Positions 1-11,056 of a stretch of 64,000 nucleotides of DNA are shown here, in pieces. Each line of letters opens with the position of its first letter. The stretch's first letter is position 1. Made by a program: the position numbers and the translations under genes. The stretch is from Peribacillus frigoritolerans (GTDB taxonomy: Bacteria > Bacillota > Bacilli > Bacillales > DSM-1321). A model generated the notes under the pieces. The model saw nothing but the letters and a program-made list of their open reading frames with translations. It made no database searches and was not told the origin of the DNA. The stretch covers positions 4,062,001-4,126,000 of the forward strand of contig NZ_CP158190.1 of NCBI RefSeq assembly GCF_040250305.1, given 5' to 3'.

Positions 1-374
1 GTAACTTTCCCTTTATTCATCCTGTTCATGATAAACCGGATAACAATCGGTTTGAGGAGATTCCGGGTTGGCGGAAACACAAGGATCAATCCCATGATAT
101 CCGAGATGAGCCCAGGGGACAGCAACAGTGCAGCTCCGATAAAGATACAGATTCCATCAATGATTTCATTTCCTGGCATCATTCCGTAACGAATCTGTTC
201 CTGTGCCTTTTTCCATGTTTCCATCCCTTGCCGTTTGGCCAAATAGGCTCCGATCAAGCCTGTGGCTACAATCAGGAACAGCGTTGGCCAAAAACCAATG
301 AGATTGCCTGACAGCAAAAGGACAATAATTTCAACGACCGGCATCGCAATGATAAACATTAAAAAATATTTCAT
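1..374 (-). CDS. fxsA: FxsA family membrane protein (3' end cut by window edge)
   Basis: The protein starts MKYFLMFIIAMPVVEI and runs about 124 residues before leaving the window, so the C-terminus is missing. It has several hydrophobic segments (residues about 1-20, 26-45 and 75-95). FxsA is a small inner-membrane protein of unclear role, named for suppressing phage F exclusion in E. coli. The ATG at 374 follows an AGGAGG-type ribosome site. The position directly downstream of pyk on the same strand is the one it has in Bacillus, which supports the call. The 82 bases to pyk hold a hairpin that starts inside the pyk stop region but has no U-tract, so read-through from pyk is likely. Confidence 0.88.
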   Translation of the reverse strand, partial: MKYFLMFIIAMPVVEIIVLLLSGNLIGFWPTLFLIVATGLIGAYLAKRQGMETWKKAQEQIRYGMMPGNEIIDGICIFIGAALLLSPGLISDIMGLILVFPPTRNLLKPIVIRFIMNRMNKGKV

Positions 375-456
375 CCTACATTCCTCCTGCACAGCCCATT
401 TCTGGTGCGGTACATCCATCTTACCTCATTGGCACGGAATCAGCCAAAATTTCGTT

Positions 457-2217
457 TTACAAAACGTTGGCATGTCCATCATAAATGACTCCACGACCTG
501 CATCGACTGTTATTCTTTGACCATCCGTGAAAACCTTGGTCGCGTCCTCAGCCCCAACGATGACCGGTATGCCCAATGTGACTCCTACAACAGCTGCATG
601 GCTTGTCAAACCGCCTTCTTCCGTAATCAATGCCGCACACTTTTCAATCGCCGGCATCATTTCGCGGTCCGAACCGATCGTAACCAATACAGAGCCTTCC
701 GTCACTTTTTCCAAAGCTTCCTTGGCATTCTTGGCTATAACCACTTCACCTTTAGCTGATTTCCTGCCGATTCCTTGAGCCTTCAAAAGAACCTCTCCTA
801 ACACATGAATTTTCATCAAGTTAGTCGTACCTGTTTCACCTACAGGAACACCGGCTGTAATAACGACTAAATCCCCATGGGAAACTAAGCCAGAATGCAA
901 GCTTTCATCTATTGCGGTTTGAAGCATTTCATCGGTAGTCGTCGCTTTTGGACCAATCTGCGGATAGACTCCCCAAGCCAATGCAAGCCGTCTTGAAACA
1001 TGATCATTGGAAGTAACCGCAATGATCGGTGCTTTAGGGCGGTATTTGGAAATCATCCTTGCCGTATGGCCGCTTTCCGTAGGGGTGATGATTGCCCCGG
1101 CATTAAGATTAAGCGCGGTATGGGCAACGGATTGACCAATAGCATCAGTGACATTATGACGGTTCACTTTGCTTCTGACTGATAATATATCCCGATAATC
1201 AAGGGCAGTTTCAGCACGTGAAGCTATGTTATGCATCGTTTGCACCGCTTCGACAGGATAAGTTCCAGCAGCTGTTTCGCCAGAAAGCATGATTGCATCC
1301 GTTCCATCAAATATGGCATTGGCCACGTCACTTGCTTCTGCTCGGGTCGGCCTTGGGTTACGCTGCATCGAATCGAGCATTTGTGTAGCCGTTATGACTG
1401 GTTTTCCGGCATTATTACATTTTTTGATCATTTGTTTTTGGACTAATGGAACTTCTTCTGCAGGAATTTCCACTCCCAAGTCTCCACGTGCTACCATCAA
1501 GCCATCGGAAACTTCCAAAATTTCATCAAGACGGTCTACGCCCTCTTGATTTTCGATTTTAGGGATGATTTGAATATGTTCCGCTCCATTTTGCTGCAAT
1601 AATTCACTTATTTCAAGCACGTCGGAAGCCCTGCGAACAAATGAGGCAGCAATGAAGTCGATACCCTGTTCGATTCCAAAAAGGATATCCTGTTCATCTT
1701 TCTCCGTTATGCCCGGCAGGTTAACCGAAACCCCAGGAACATTCACGCCTTTTTTGTTCTTAAGTGTACCGCTATTCAAGATCTTGGTATGGATTTCTTT
1801 TCTTACCTCATCTACCTTCAACACCTCAAGACCGATCAATCCATCATCCAAAAGGATTTTAGATCCTGGGTGGACATCATGCATAAGCCCTCCATAGGTA
1901 ATGGAGAATTTTTCAGGTGTTCCCAGGACTTCATTCATGGAAATAATGACTTCATTGCCGGCTACAAGCTCCATAGAATCATTTTCCATATTATTTGTCC
2001 TTATTTCAGGTCCTTTTGTATCCAATAGGATGGCAACCTGTTTACCCGCTTTTTCGCTCGCTTCCCTGATATTGCGGATTCTAGCGGCATGTTCTTCATG
2101 ATTTCCATGAGAAAAGTTAAGACGTGCCACATTCATCCCTGCTTCTATTAATTGAACCAGCTTTTCTATACTTTCACTAGCGGGTCCAATCGTACAAACA
2201 ATCTTGGTTTTACGCAT
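457..2217 (-). CDS. pyk: Pyruvate kinase with C-terminal PEP-utilising domain
   Basis: Converts phosphoenolpyruvate and ADP to pyruvate and ATP in the last step of glycolysis. The 586-residue protein begins [16 protein letters not shown] and has the barrel/beta/alpha core to about residue 470. The active-site segment around [11 protein letters not shown] and the ATQMLDSM motif are present. The extra C-terminal domain (about 475-586) carries the phosphohistidine-type motif [12 protein letters not shown] seen in Bacillus and Geobacillus enzymes. The ATG has a good AAGGAGG site. The gene follows pfkA by 119 bases and is probably co-transcribed with it. Confidence 0.98.
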   Translation of the reverse strand: MRKTKIVCTIGPASESIEKLVQLIEAGMNVARLNFSHGNHEEHAARIRNIREASEKAGKQVAILLDTKGPEIRTNNMENDSMELVAGNEVIISMNEVLGTPEKFSITYGGLMHDVHPGSKILLDDGLIGLEVLKVDEVRKEIHTKILNSGTLKNKKGVNVPGVSVNLPGITEKDEQDILFGIEQGIDFIAASFVRRASDVLEISELLQQNGAEHIQIIPKIENQEGVDRLDEILEVSDGLMVARGDLGVEIPAEEVPLVQKQMIKKCNNAGKPVITATQMLDSMQRNPRPTRAEASDVANAIFDGTDAIMLSGETAAGTYPVEAVQTMHNIASRAETALDYRDILSVRSKVNRHNVTDAIGQSVAHTALNLNAGAIITPTESGHTARMISKYRPKAPIIAVTSNDHVSRRLALAWGVYPQIGPKATTTDEMLQTAIDESLHSGLVSHGDLVVITAGVPVGETGTTNLMKIHVLGEVLLKAQGIGRKSAKGEVVIAKNAKEALEKVTEGSVLVTIGSDREMMPAIEKCAALITEEGGLTSHAAVVGVTLGIPVIVGAEDATKVFTDGQRITVDAGRGVIYDGHANVL

Positions 2218-2336
2218 GTGTCATCCTCCTTTAAGGAAAACTCGCCGCCTGTCCACCTTTTGAAGACAGGGGCGCAGTGTTTTATGTCTTCTATTTAAAT
2301 ACCCAATTCTTTAAAACCAATTCCTATCAATAATGA

Positions 2337-3317
<981 letters not shown>

Positions 3318-3528
3318 CTAATCAATTTCAAGCTTTATTATATCATTGTACCCTTTTTCAAGCTTCAATAAGCAGTAACTTGTTTCACTTATGCTCACTT
3401 GATGTTATAAGCCTAACCGATTCTCTTCAGAAATTGAAGTAAAATGGCGTAAAAGTTTACATTCTACACACAAACCATATTCTTTACTCGTTTCGGTAAT
3501 GAATACATATGCGCCCATGAAAGGATGA

Positions 3529-3559
3529 AAAAACGTGTTGCCCCAGGCAGCACGTTTTT
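3529..3559 (-). terminator. Rho-independent terminator after accA
   Basis: Arms of about 14 bases (3529-3542 and 3546-3559) form a stem with one mismatch around a three-base loop, followed on the minus strand by a U-run. It separates the acc genes from pfkA-pyk. Confidence 0.8.
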
Positions 3560-3576
3560 CCATTTACAATATGTGT

Positions 3577-4575
3577 TTATGAATGCTGTTCCACTTCCTT
3601 AGGTTCGCCCTCAGGTTGTTTTGCAAATTCATATTCACCGATTTTCTTGAATTTCATATAACGCTGGTTGATAAGATCATCACTATTCAATGGCAGAAGT
3701 TCATTGAATGAACGTTTCAGGATATCCTTGATGGCTTCAGCCTGTAAATTCGAATCCCGATGGGCGCCGCCCCTCACTTCAGGAATGATCTCATCGATGA
3801 CTCCTAAGCGGTTTAAGTCGGGAGCCGTGATTTTCATCGATTCCGCAGCCCTCTTAGCCTGGGAGGCATCCTTCCACAGCAAGGCTGCAGCCCCTTCAGG
3901 GGAAATTACCGAATATGTTGAGTTCTCAAGCATGAAAATTCGGTCTCCGACGCCAAGTGCCAATGCACCTCCGCTTCCGCCTTCACCGATGACTATACTG
4001 ATGACCGGTACCTTCAGCCCTGCCATTTCGAAAAGGTTTTTCGCAATGGCTTCACTTTGCCCGCGCTCTTCAGCAGCTTTACCAGGGAAAGCTCCCTTCG
4101 TATCAATGAAACAAATGATCGGCCGGTTGAATTTTTCAGCCTGTTTCATCAGACGCAATGCTTTTCGATAGCCTTCAGGATGGGGCATGCCAAAGTTACG
4201 ACGGATGTTTTCCTTCGTATCCTTACCTCGTTGATGGCCGATGACCGTCACGGCAAGTCCATCAAATTGCGCGATTCCAGCGACAATCGCTTCATCATCC
4301 CCATAATAACGATCACCATGAAACTCGATGAAGTCATTGAATAATAGCGGAATGTAATCAAGCGTCGTCGGACGTGCTGGATGCCGGGCAATCTGAACGC
4401 GATCCCACGGTTTAAGATGGTTATAAATATCCACTTCCAGCTTCTCTAAACGCTTTTCCAATGTTTCGATTTCAGCGGTAAGGTCTACATCAGCATCCTT
4501 CGAAATAGACTTTAGCTCTTTAATCTTATTTCTGAGGTCCGTAATGGGACGCTCGAACTCCAATTCGTAAATCAT
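3577..4575 (-). CDS. accA: Acetyl-CoA carboxylase carboxyltransferase subunit alpha
   Basis: Together with AccD it transfers the carboxyl group from biotin to acetyl-CoA, making malonyl-CoA for fatty acid synthesis. The 332-residue protein begins [14 protein letters not shown] and contains the crotonase-like core with the [15 protein letters not shown] oxyanion-hole segment and the [12 protein letters not shown] motif. The ATG at 4575 overlaps the accD stop as ATGA, which argues for translational coupling and against the GTG two codons upstream. It is the last gene before a terminator. The C-terminus is slightly longer and more acidic than usual ([13 protein letters not shown]). Confidence 0.97.
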   Translation of the reverse strand: MIYELEFERPITDLRNKIKELKSISKDADVDLTAEIETLEKRLEKLEVDIYNHLKPWDRVQIARHPARPTTLDYIPLLFNDFIEFHGDRYYGDDEAIVAGIAQFDGLAVTVIGHQRGKDTKENIRRNFGMPHPEGYRKALRLMKQAEKFNRPIICFIDTKGAFPGKAAEERGQSEAIAKNLFEMAGLKVPVISIVIGEGGSGGALALGVGDRIFMLENSTYSVISPEGAAALLWKDASQAKRAAESMKITAPDLNRLGVIDEIIPEVRGGAHRDSNLQAEAIKDILKRSFNELLPLNSDDLINQRYMKFKKIGEYEFAKQPEGEPKEVEQHS

Positions 4576-5435
4576 AACCACTCACCGCCCGGGGCATGGA
4601 TTTTAAGGATCGTCGTCAAGGTTTCCTTCATTTCCGTCCGTTTGACGACCGCATCCAATTGGCCGTGTTTCATCAAGAATTCAGCCGTTTGGAAATCTTC
4701 AGGAAGCTCTTCATGGATCGTCTGTTCAATGATCCGTCTTCCCGCAAAACCAATAAGGGCTCCAGGTTCGGCTAGGTTAATATCGCCAAGTGATGCGAAA
4801 CTTGCCGAAACCCCACCTGTGGTAGGATGGGTCATCATTGATATGATCAGCCCGCCTTCATTGCTGAATATCTTAAGTGCTGCACTTGTCTTTGCCATTT
4901 GCATCAAGCTTAAAACACCCTCCTGCATCCGAGCGCCGCCTGATGCCGTAAATATGATGAACGGAATCTTCAATTCACCTGCACGTTCGATGGCACGGGT
5001 AATTTTTTCCCCAACAACGGAGCCCATGCTCCCCATCCGGAAATTCGAATCCATTATGGCTGTTGAAACTTGGTACCCATTGATGCTTCCAACTCCTGTG
5101 ACAACCGCCTCATTAATCTTGGCTTTCTTTCTATCTTTTTCCAATTTTTCTAAGTAATCCGGAAATTCAAGCGGGTTAACGGAAATCATTTCTTTATCAA
5201 ATTCATTAAAACTGCCGGCGTCGAATAAAAATTCGATGCGCTCATGGGAAGACATCGGATGGTGATGCCCGCAATGTAAACAAACTTTCTTGTTTTTCAC
5301 CAATTCTTTTGTATACATGATTTTTTTACAGCCGGTGCACTTTGTCATGATCCCTTCTGGTACATCTTGTTTCTCCCGATCTAAAGGAACCGTTGCATAT
5401 TTCTTCTTAGACTTCGCAAATAGCTCTTTAAGCAA
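4572..5435 (-). CDS. accD: Acetyl-CoA carboxylase carboxyltransferase subunit beta
   Basis: Partner of AccA in the carboxyltransferase. The 287-residue protein has the N-terminal zinc ribbon (CTGC at about residues 33-36 and CLHCG about 20 residues later) and the conserved [12 protein letters not shown] and GRRIIEQT segments. I place the start at a TTG (5435, [12 protein letters not shown]) because an AAAGGGAGGA site lies seven bases upstream and the family starts with this sequence. Longer in-frame starts would run through that ribosome site. It overlaps accA by four bases. A FapR-like palindrome lies about 70-90 bases upstream. Confidence 0.96.
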   Translation of the reverse strand: MLKELFAKSKKKYATVPLDREKQDVPEGIMTKCTGCKKIMYTKELVKNKKVCLHCGHHHPMSSHERIEFLFDAGSFNEFDKEMISVNPLEFPDYLEKLEKDRKKAKINEAVVTGVGSINGYQVSTAIMDSNFRMGSMGSVVGEKITRAIERAGELKIPFIIFTASGGARMQEGVLSLMQMAKTSAALKIFSNEGGLIISMMTHPTTGGVSASFASLGDINLAEPGALIGFAGRRIIEQTIHEELPEDFQTAEFLMKHGQLDAVVKRTEMKETLTTILKIHAPGGEWL

Positions 5436-5503
5436 GCTTAATCCTCCCTTTACCACCAATTATCTATTTTATGATACTTGGTACAAACTATATCAGAAAT
5501 AAA

Positions 5504-5521
5504 ATTAGTATCGTGTAAAAA
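5504..5521 (-). promoter_or_regulatory. Possible FapR operator upstream of accDA
   Basis: On the minus strand the sequence is TTTTTACACGATACTAAT. It matches 14 of 18 positions of the FapR consensus as I recall it (TTAGTACCTGATACTAAT), with the whole right half intact. FapR is the malonyl-CoA-sensing repressor of lipid genes in Bacillus. A TGATATAGT sequence resembling an extended -10 lies just downstream, so the operator would overlap the -35 region of an internal accDA promoter. The match is by eye and only one half-site is strong. Confidence 0.42.
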
Positions 5522-5525
5522 GGTG

Positions 5526-6155
5526 TCACTCGACCTTCGACATATTTCTAATTCTAATAAGATACGTTTCGATGGCTTTTTCTTCATCACGTTCGAGCAA
5601 ATATGTAAGAAGTGACAGATAATCTTCTTTTTTCACATTACCCTGTACCATCTCTGATGTTCTAGCATAGCTGTTGACAATGCGCCAAATTCTTTCCAGC
5701 AATCGATTGCGATTCAAAATGGCAATCCTTAAAAAGAAATCATCATCATGAAACTCATCCGCTTTGACCCAGACCATTAATCTTTTGATGTCCTCAGCCG
5801 TAGCGAAAAAGGCGACGATCCGCAAACAGTCAATTTCAATCAGCCTTTTCGTCTCAGACAAATCTTCTTGTACTTTTTTATCTTGCAAAAAAAAGGTTCC
5901 CAGAAGCTCGACTAGCTTATGCTCCTGGAAATCCCTGATAAACGTCCCTTCACCACGCCTTGTTTCTATTAATCCTAATAGCTCTAAGGCACGCAATGCT
6001 TCACGGACAGAGGAACGGCCTACATTAAAACGATCCGATAACTCCCGTTCTGATGGGATTTTATCTCCCGGCAGGAGGCTGTCCGCTTCAATCATGCTAC
6101 GTAGGCTCTCAACTACATCGAGATAAATTTTGGATGAAGATGTACGACCTGCCAA
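5526..6155 (-). CDS. FadR-subfamily GntR transcriptional regulator
   Basis: A 209-residue protein. Residues about 10-75 form a GntR winged helix-turn-helix (LLPGDKIPSERELSDRFNVGRSSVREALRAL, followed by the wing RRGEGTFI). The remaining ~130 residues are helical and look like a divergent FCD-type ligand domain. The start is a TTG at 6155 with GAGG ten bases upstream, five bases after the malic enzyme stop. Lying between the malic enzyme gene and accDA, it probably controls this block. A palindrome of the GntR/FadR type upstream of the malic enzyme gene is a candidate autoregulatory site. Its ligand is unknown. Confidence 0.9.
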   Translation of the reverse strand: MAGRTSSSKIYLDVVESLRSMIEADSLLPGDKIPSERELSDRFNVGRSSVREALRALELLGLIETRRGEGTFIRDFQEHKLVELLGTFFLQDKKVQEDLSETKRLIEIDCLRIVAFFATAEDIKRLMVWVKADEFHDDDFFLRIAILNRNRLLERIWRIVNSYARTSEMVQGNVKKEDYLSLLTYLLERDEEKAIETYLIRIRNMSKVE

Positions 6156-6160
6156 ATTAA

Positions 6161-7402
6161 TTATTCCTCACTTTTTCCAATGATCGCTAATTTCCTTGTT
6201 TTTTCTTTAATTTCCTCGGGATTCACATTAATTCTAGCCACTCCCGTTTCCATCGCTGCCTTGGCAACAGCAGCCGCAACGGCAGGTGCTACCCTCTCAT
6301 CAAATGGAGCAGGGATAACGTAGTCTTCGTTTAACTCATGTTCCTGTATTAAACCGGCAATGGCTTGTACTGCAGCAACCTTCATTTTTTCATTGATATG
6401 TGTTGCACGTACATCCAAGGCACCACGGAAAATCCCTGGGAAAGCAAGGACGTTATTGACCTGATTCGGGAAATCCGAACGGCCTGTTCCTACAACCTTG
6501 GCACCCGCTGCTTTCGCATCTTCCGGCATGATTTCCGGATCTGGATTAGCCATCGCGAAAATGATCGCATCCCGATTCATCGAAGAAACCATTTCTTTTG
6601 TCAATGCACCTGCGGCAGAAACACCGATAAATACATCAGCGTTTTGAATGACAGTTTCCAAAGGTCCTGAAATCTTATTTCGATTGGTGACTTTCGCCAC
6701 TTGTTCTTTTGTATCATTCATACCTGTCGAACGGCCCTCATAAATGGCACCCTTCGTATCACACATGATGATGTCACGAACTCCATAGCTATAAAGCAAT
6801 TTAATGATGGCAATGCCCGCAGCGCCTGCTCCATTCGCCACCACTTTTATTTCCGACATTGATTTATTCACAAGTCGTAACGCGTTCACTAGACCGGCAA
6901 CAGTAACAATGGCTGTACCGTGCTGATCATCATGAAAAACAGGAATATTCATTTCTTTCTTGAGTCGTTCCTCAATTTCAAAACAATTTGGTGCGGCTAT
7001 GTCCTCTAAGTTCACTCCGCCGAAAGTCGGTTCGAGTAATTTAACGGTCTCTACAATTTTGTCCACATCCGTCGTTTTTAAACAGATTGGGAAAGCGTCC
7101 ACTCCAGCGAAACTTTTAAATAATACGGCTTTTCCTTCCATAACCGGCATAGCAGCTTCCGGACCGATGTTTCCAAGTCCCAACACAGCCGTTCCATCAG
7201 AAATAACGGCAACAGTATTCCCCTTCATTGTATAGTCATAGACGGTTTCCGGCTTATCGTAAATATCTTTACACGGTTCTGCGACACCAGGAGAGTAAGC
7301 CAGGCTTAAATCTACTGCATTCCGTACCGGTACTTTCGAAACTGTTTCTAATTTTCCTTGATTCAAGCGGTGCATATGCAATGCTTCTTCTCTTAATGTC
7401 AT
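6161..7402 (-). CDS. ytsJ: NAD(P)-dependent malic enzyme
   Basis: Oxidative decarboxylation of malate to pyruvate. The 413-residue protein begins MTLREEALHMHRLNQGKLE and shows the short bacterial malic enzyme pattern: SLAYSPGVAEPC, the DDQHGTAIV motif and the nucleotide loop NGAGAAGIAI, then the FANANPDPEI-like segment FAMANPDPEIMPEDA. The ATG at 7402 has an AGGAGTG site; the in-frame upstream extension has none. It lies five bases before the GntR gene and probably forms an operon with it and accDA. B. subtilis YtsJ, the main NADP enzyme, sits in the same place. Confidence 0.95.
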   Translation of the reverse strand: MTLREEALHMHRLNQGKLETVSKVPVRNAVDLSLAYSPGVAEPCKDIYDKPETVYDYTMKGNTVAVISDGTAVLGLGNIGPEAAMPVMEGKAVLFKSFAGVDAFPICLKTTDVDKIVETVKLLEPTFGGVNLEDIAAPNCFEIEERLKKEMNIPVFHDDQHGTAIVTVAGLVNALRLVNKSMSEIKVVANGAGAAGIAIIKLLYSYGVRDIIMCDTKGAIYEGRSTGMNDTKEQVAKVTNRNKISGPLETVIQNADVFIGVSAAGALTKEMVSSMNRDAIIFAMANPDPEIMPEDAKAAGAKVVGTGRSDFPNQVNNVLAFPGIFRGALDVRATHINEKMKVAAVQAIAGLIQEHELNEDYVIPAPFDERVAPAVAAAVAKAAMETGVARINVNPEEIKEKTRKLAIIGKSEE

Positions 7403-7455
7403 AGTTTCACTCCTAAAACAAATTGGATAACCCATATCTTATATGCTGAAATCTA

Positions 7456-7488
7456 GTGGTCAGACCACAGCGGCCTGTTTTCAATATA
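7456..7488 (-). promoter_or_regulatory. Extended -10 promoter with GntR/FadR-type operator upstream of malic enzyme gene
   Basis: On the minus strand TGTTATATT (-10 at 7483-7488) is an extended -10 element. The perfect 13-bp inverted repeat GTGGTCTGACCAC (7456-7468) starts about 15 bases downstream, near the expected transcription start. It fits the TNGTNNNACNA core of GntR/FadR operators. The regulator gene is two cistrons down, so negative autoregulation is a reasonable inference. Confidence 0.6.
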
Positions 7489-7514
7489 ACATAACTATTA
7501 AAGTTGTAAAACAG

Positions 7515-10500
7515 TTATTCTTTCTTGTAAACCACATTCCCTTTTCCGACCAAGTCAAATAATGCCTGCATCAGACTATCTGAAGGATTGACCCAATCCC
7601 AATAAGATAGCTGTACATAGCGGTTTTCCCTCTCGTAAAAAAGCATGACCTTGGTTTCACCGCTATGCTGCGTTAAAATTTTTTTTATTTTTTGCAGTGT
7701 ATCCTTCGTTTGCTTGCCGGCCTCAATTTTCAGGAATATCGTTCCGTTCTGTTCCTCTTTCATCTGCTTCACTTTTTCAAGCGGGTATACGTTCCTGATC
7801 AGGAGCTGTGTTTTTCCATCCCGCTCTTCCAATGTTCCTTGCAGCATAACGAGTTGTCCATGATTCAAGTCGGCAGAGTGGTTTTTATAAACATTTGGAA
7901 AAACGACCGCTTCAATATCCCCCTCTTCATCACTAACACTCAAGAAAGCCATCACATCGCCCTTTTTTGTCCTTATTGTTTTAACCGACGTAATGTATGC
8001 GCCAAGTAAGACTTTTGATTCCTTTTTATCGGTAGCTTCATCTATGGTCAAGCATCCGAAGTGCTGAAAAAGTTCTCTGTAGCTTGTCACCGGATGATTC
8101 GACAGATAAAGCCCCAATGCGCTTTTTTCCAATGAGAGTTTGTGCTCGATAGGGATGGGATCGACCCGGTTGTATTTCGGTTTGAGTGAAAACTCGCCAT
8201 CCGAAAACATATCGAATAGGTCATCATCCGGATTAACCAATTCCGTATGATTGATCGCTACGTCCAAGCTCGCCAACAATGTTGCCCGGTCTTCACCGAA
8301 TTCATCAAATGCACCTGAATGCACAAGCGCCTCCAACACTTTCCTATTTACGATTTTCCCTGAAACGCGCAAACAGAAATCGAATAAATCAGCGAACTTC
8401 TTCTGCCTCCTCGCAGCAAATATTTCTTTCAGGACCGTACCGCCTATCCCTTTTATGGCTCCAAGGCTATAACGGATCCCTTCCTTTTCCGATAAAAACG
8501 GGTATCCGCTCCGGTTAATCGAGGGAGGCAGAACCGATATCCCTTTCTTTTTTGCTTCACGGATATATTGCGAAATCTTTTCATCATTCCCGACGACCGA
8601 TGTCAAGAGTGCTGCCATGAAATATTCCGGATGGTGGGTTTTCAAGTAACCAAGCTGATAAGCGATGAAACTATACGCCACCGCATGGCTTCGGTTGAAT
8701 CCGTAGTTAGCGAAGCGGACAATCAAGGAATAAATCTCATCTGCCGTTTTTTCGGAATATCCTTGTTTCAATGAGCCGCTCACGAAATGCTGCCGCTCTT
8801 GATCCAGTACATCCTTCTTCTTCTTGGAAACGGCACGGCGGAGCAGGTCAGCCTCCCCTAGTGAAAACCCGGCTAAACGGGAGGCAATTTGCATGATTTG
8901 TTCTTGATATACGATGACCCCGTATGTAGGCTCGAGGATATCCTTCAAATCCTCGTGAAGGTAATCAATCGGAGCCAGTCCATGTTTTCTCTCGATGAAC
9001 AGCGGTATATTTTCCATCGGACCTGGACGATATAGGGCATTGACCGCGACGATATCCTCGAATCGGTTCGGTTTAAGCTTGATCAAAACCTTTCGGATGC
9101 CATCCGATTCGAATTGAAACACCCCGGTTGTTTCCCCTCTCCCTAAAAGGGCTAGCGTCTCGGGGTCATCCATCGGGATATGGGACAAGTCGAGCTTTTT
9201 CCCCGTTCCCTTTTTAATGTTATTTAGAATATTATCGATGAGCGTTAAATTGCGAAGTCCAAGAAAATCCATTTTAAGAAGTCCCAGTTCTTCGAGAAGG
9301 TCCATTGGATATTGAGTCAAATGGATTCCGTCATGCCCTCCCTGAATCGGAATATGCTCGGTCAGTGCTTGGTCGCTGATGACGACGCCGGCAGCATGAG
9401 TCGAAGCATGGCGAGGCAGACCTTCAAGCAATAACGCGGTTTGAAAAAGTTTTTGATTCAGGTCACTCTCATTAACGAATTCCCTGAGCCTTTTCGATTC
9501 CTTGAAAGCCTCGGGAAGCGTGATGCCCATACGGCCTGGAATCATTTTCGATACCGCTTCCTGTTCCTTTGAATTCAAGCCGAAAACACGTCCTGTGTCC
9601 CTTAACGCAGCCTTGGCAGCCAATGTTCCGAATGTAATGATTTGTGCTACATGAAGTTCCCCGTACTTCTTCGCGACATAGGCAATCACTTCTTCGCGGC
9701 GGTTATCCGGAAAGTCAATGTCGATATCCGGCATCGAGACACGTTCCGGATTCAGGAAACGCTCGAACAGCAAGGAATGTTCGATTGGATCGACATCCGT
9801 GATCGACAGGACATAAGCAACCATCGATCCGGCGGCAGAGCCCCTTCCAGGACCAGTCAGGATTTGATGGTCCTTAGCGAATTTCATGAAATCCCAAACG
9901 ATTAAAAAGTAATCGCTAAATTTCATCTTGGTGATGACATCCAATTCATATCGTAGGCGCTCTTCATATTGAATGGATGGCTCCGGCAATCTTTTCTTCA
10001 ATCCCTGGAAACAGATGGCTTCGAGCATTTCCTCGGCTGTGACTCCATCTTCAGTAGGGTACTTAGGCAGCAGTGAACGATGAAATGGAATTTCCAGATT
10101 GCATTGCGCGGCAATATGTAGTGTATTTTCGAGTGCATCCGGTCTGTCATGGAATAGTTCTGCCATCTGAGCCCGGCTTTTCAAATAAAATTGATCTGAT
10201 TCAAGAACCGTATGCGTCTCATCCGCCAGCTTGTCGCCATTTCCAATTGCCAACAGGACTTCTTGTGCGAGTGCATCGCTTTCATTCAAATAATAGACCG
10301 GATTCGTCGCGACAATCTTTATCTCTAAATCTCTCGCCAGCTGACTTATAGCTTCGTTACCTCTTTCCTCATCCGCAATCGAAAGTCTCTGTATGGATAC
10401 ATAAAAATCATCATGACCAAAAATTTCCATAAATCGCCCTGCTGCCTGTTTGGCTTCTTCAGGTTTTTCTTCTCTCAATAGCGTTTCTATTTGCCCCTCC

Positions 10501-10874
10501 GCACCCGGTGTGATTGCAATCAAACCCCTGGAATAGGCTTTTAGCCAATTCATCGGAATGCCTGACGGGGATTTCGTTTTTATGGCACTGCTTATTTTAA
10601 GCAGGTTTTGATATCCTTGCAGACTTTTTGCCAATAAAAGAAGTCCATGTGACGATTCCCGTTCATCAAGGACATCCGCAAGTATGCCGATGATCGGCTT
10701 TATACCCTGTCTCTTGCATTCTTTATAAAAATAGACCGAACCGTACATAACATTTCGATCGGTTAAGGCAAGACTTGTACAGCCATCCGCTTTCGCTTTG
10801 GCCACAAGTTCAGTGATCTTCACCGTACTTGTCAGCAGGCTGTATCCGCTCTGAATATGGAGATGAGTATACAC
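7515..10874 (-). CDS. dnaE: DNA polymerase III subunit alpha, DnaE type
   Basis: Replicative polymerase that in Bacillus extends primers, mainly on the lagging strand, before handing over to PolC. The 1119-residue protein has an N-terminal PHP domain (THLHIQSGYSLL), the polymerase core with GPGRGSAAGS and the catalytic MPDIDIDFPD acidic triad, a helix-hairpin-helix region, and an OB-fold near residues 960-1040. The start chosen is a GTG at 10874 with AAAGGTGGGAG seven bases upstream; an upstream ATG at 10913 lacks a site. A TATAAT box lies at about 10914-10919. It is transcribed divergently from ytrH. Confidence 0.96.
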   Translation of the reverse strand: MYTHLHIQSGYSLLTSTVKITELVAKAKADGCTSLALTDRNVMYGSVYFYKECKRQGIKPIIGILADVLDERESSHGLLLLAKSLQGYQNLLKISSAIKTKSPSGIPMNWLKAYSRGLIAITPGAEGQIETLLREEKPEEAKQAAGRFMEIFGHDDFYVSIQRLSIADEERGNEAISQLARDLEIKIVATNPVYYLNESDALAQEVLLAIGNGDKLADETHTVLESDQFYLKSRAQMAELFHDRPDALENTLHIAAQCNLEIPFHRSLLPKYPTEDGVTAEEMLEAICFQGLKKRLPEPSIQYEERLRYELDVITKMKFSDYFLIVWDFMKFAKDHQILTGPGRGSAAGSMVAYVLSITDVDPIEHSLLFERFLNPERVSMPDIDIDFPDNRREEVIAYVAKKYGELHVAQIITFGTLAAKAALRDTGRVFGLNSKEQEAVSKMIPGRMGITLPEAFKESKRLREFVNESDLNQKLFQTALLLEGLPRHASTHAAGVVISDQALTEHIPIQGGHDGIHLTQYPMDLLEELGLLKMDFLGLRNLTLIDNILNNIKKGTGKKLDLSHIPMDDPETLALLGRGETTGVFQFESDGIRKVLIKLKPNRFEDIVAVNALYRPGPMENIPLFIERKHGLAPIDYLHEDLKDILEPTYGVIVYQEQIMQIASRLAGFSLGEADLLRRAVSKKKKDVLDQERQHFVSGSLKQGYSEKTADEIYSLIVRFANYGFNRSHAVAYSFIAYQLGYLKTHHPEYFMAALLTSVVGNDEKISQYIREAKKKGISVLPPSINRSGYPFLSEKEGIRYSLGAIKGIGGTVLKEIFAARRQKKFADLFDFCLRVSGKIVNRKVLEALVHSGAFDEFGEDRATLLASLDVAINHTELVNPDDDLFDMFSDGEFSLKPKYNRVDPIPIEHKLSLEKSALGLYLSNHPVTSYRELFQHFGCLTIDEATDKKESKVLLGAYITSVKTIRTKKGDVMAFLSVSDEEGDIEAVVFPNVYKNHSADLNHGQLVMLQGTLEERDGKTQLLIRNVYPLEKVKQMKEEQNGTIFLKIEAGKQTKDTLQKIKKILTQHSGETKVMLFYERENRYVQLSYWDWVNPSDSLMQALFDLVGKGNVVYKKE

Positions 10875-10988
10875 GTTTTTTCTCCCACCTTTGTAAGGCA
10901 TGTTTCTTTTCATTATAGTGTTTATTTCAAAAAAAGAAAATATGTTCTCATTACCAATGCAATTTAACTTCCTGATTTCCGGCGACTA

Positions 10989-11017
10989 TCATATTACCTC
11001 TGAACTTCCCATATATA
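10989..11017 (+). promoter_or_regulatory. Probable sigma-E promoter of ytrHI
   Basis: TCATATT (10989-10995) and CATATATA (11010-11017) are separated by 14 bases. The first matches the sigma-E -35 consensus KMATATT exactly and the second resembles the -10 CATACANT. The downstream genes are mother-cell sporulation genes known to be sigma-E dependent in B. subtilis. Confidence 0.7.
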
Positions 11018-11056
11018 TGGAATAGAAGAATATCAAGCAAAAAAGGATGATGATAT

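Noticed and set aside
375..456. Hairpin after pyk as terminator
   Set aside because: Pairing is present (CGTTTT/AAAACG with outer GCCAA/TTGGC), but no U-tract follows, so read-through to fxsA is more likely.
262..759. Long plus-strand frame across fxsA and pyk
   Set aside because: Antisense to two clear genes, with no ribosome site or recognisable protein.
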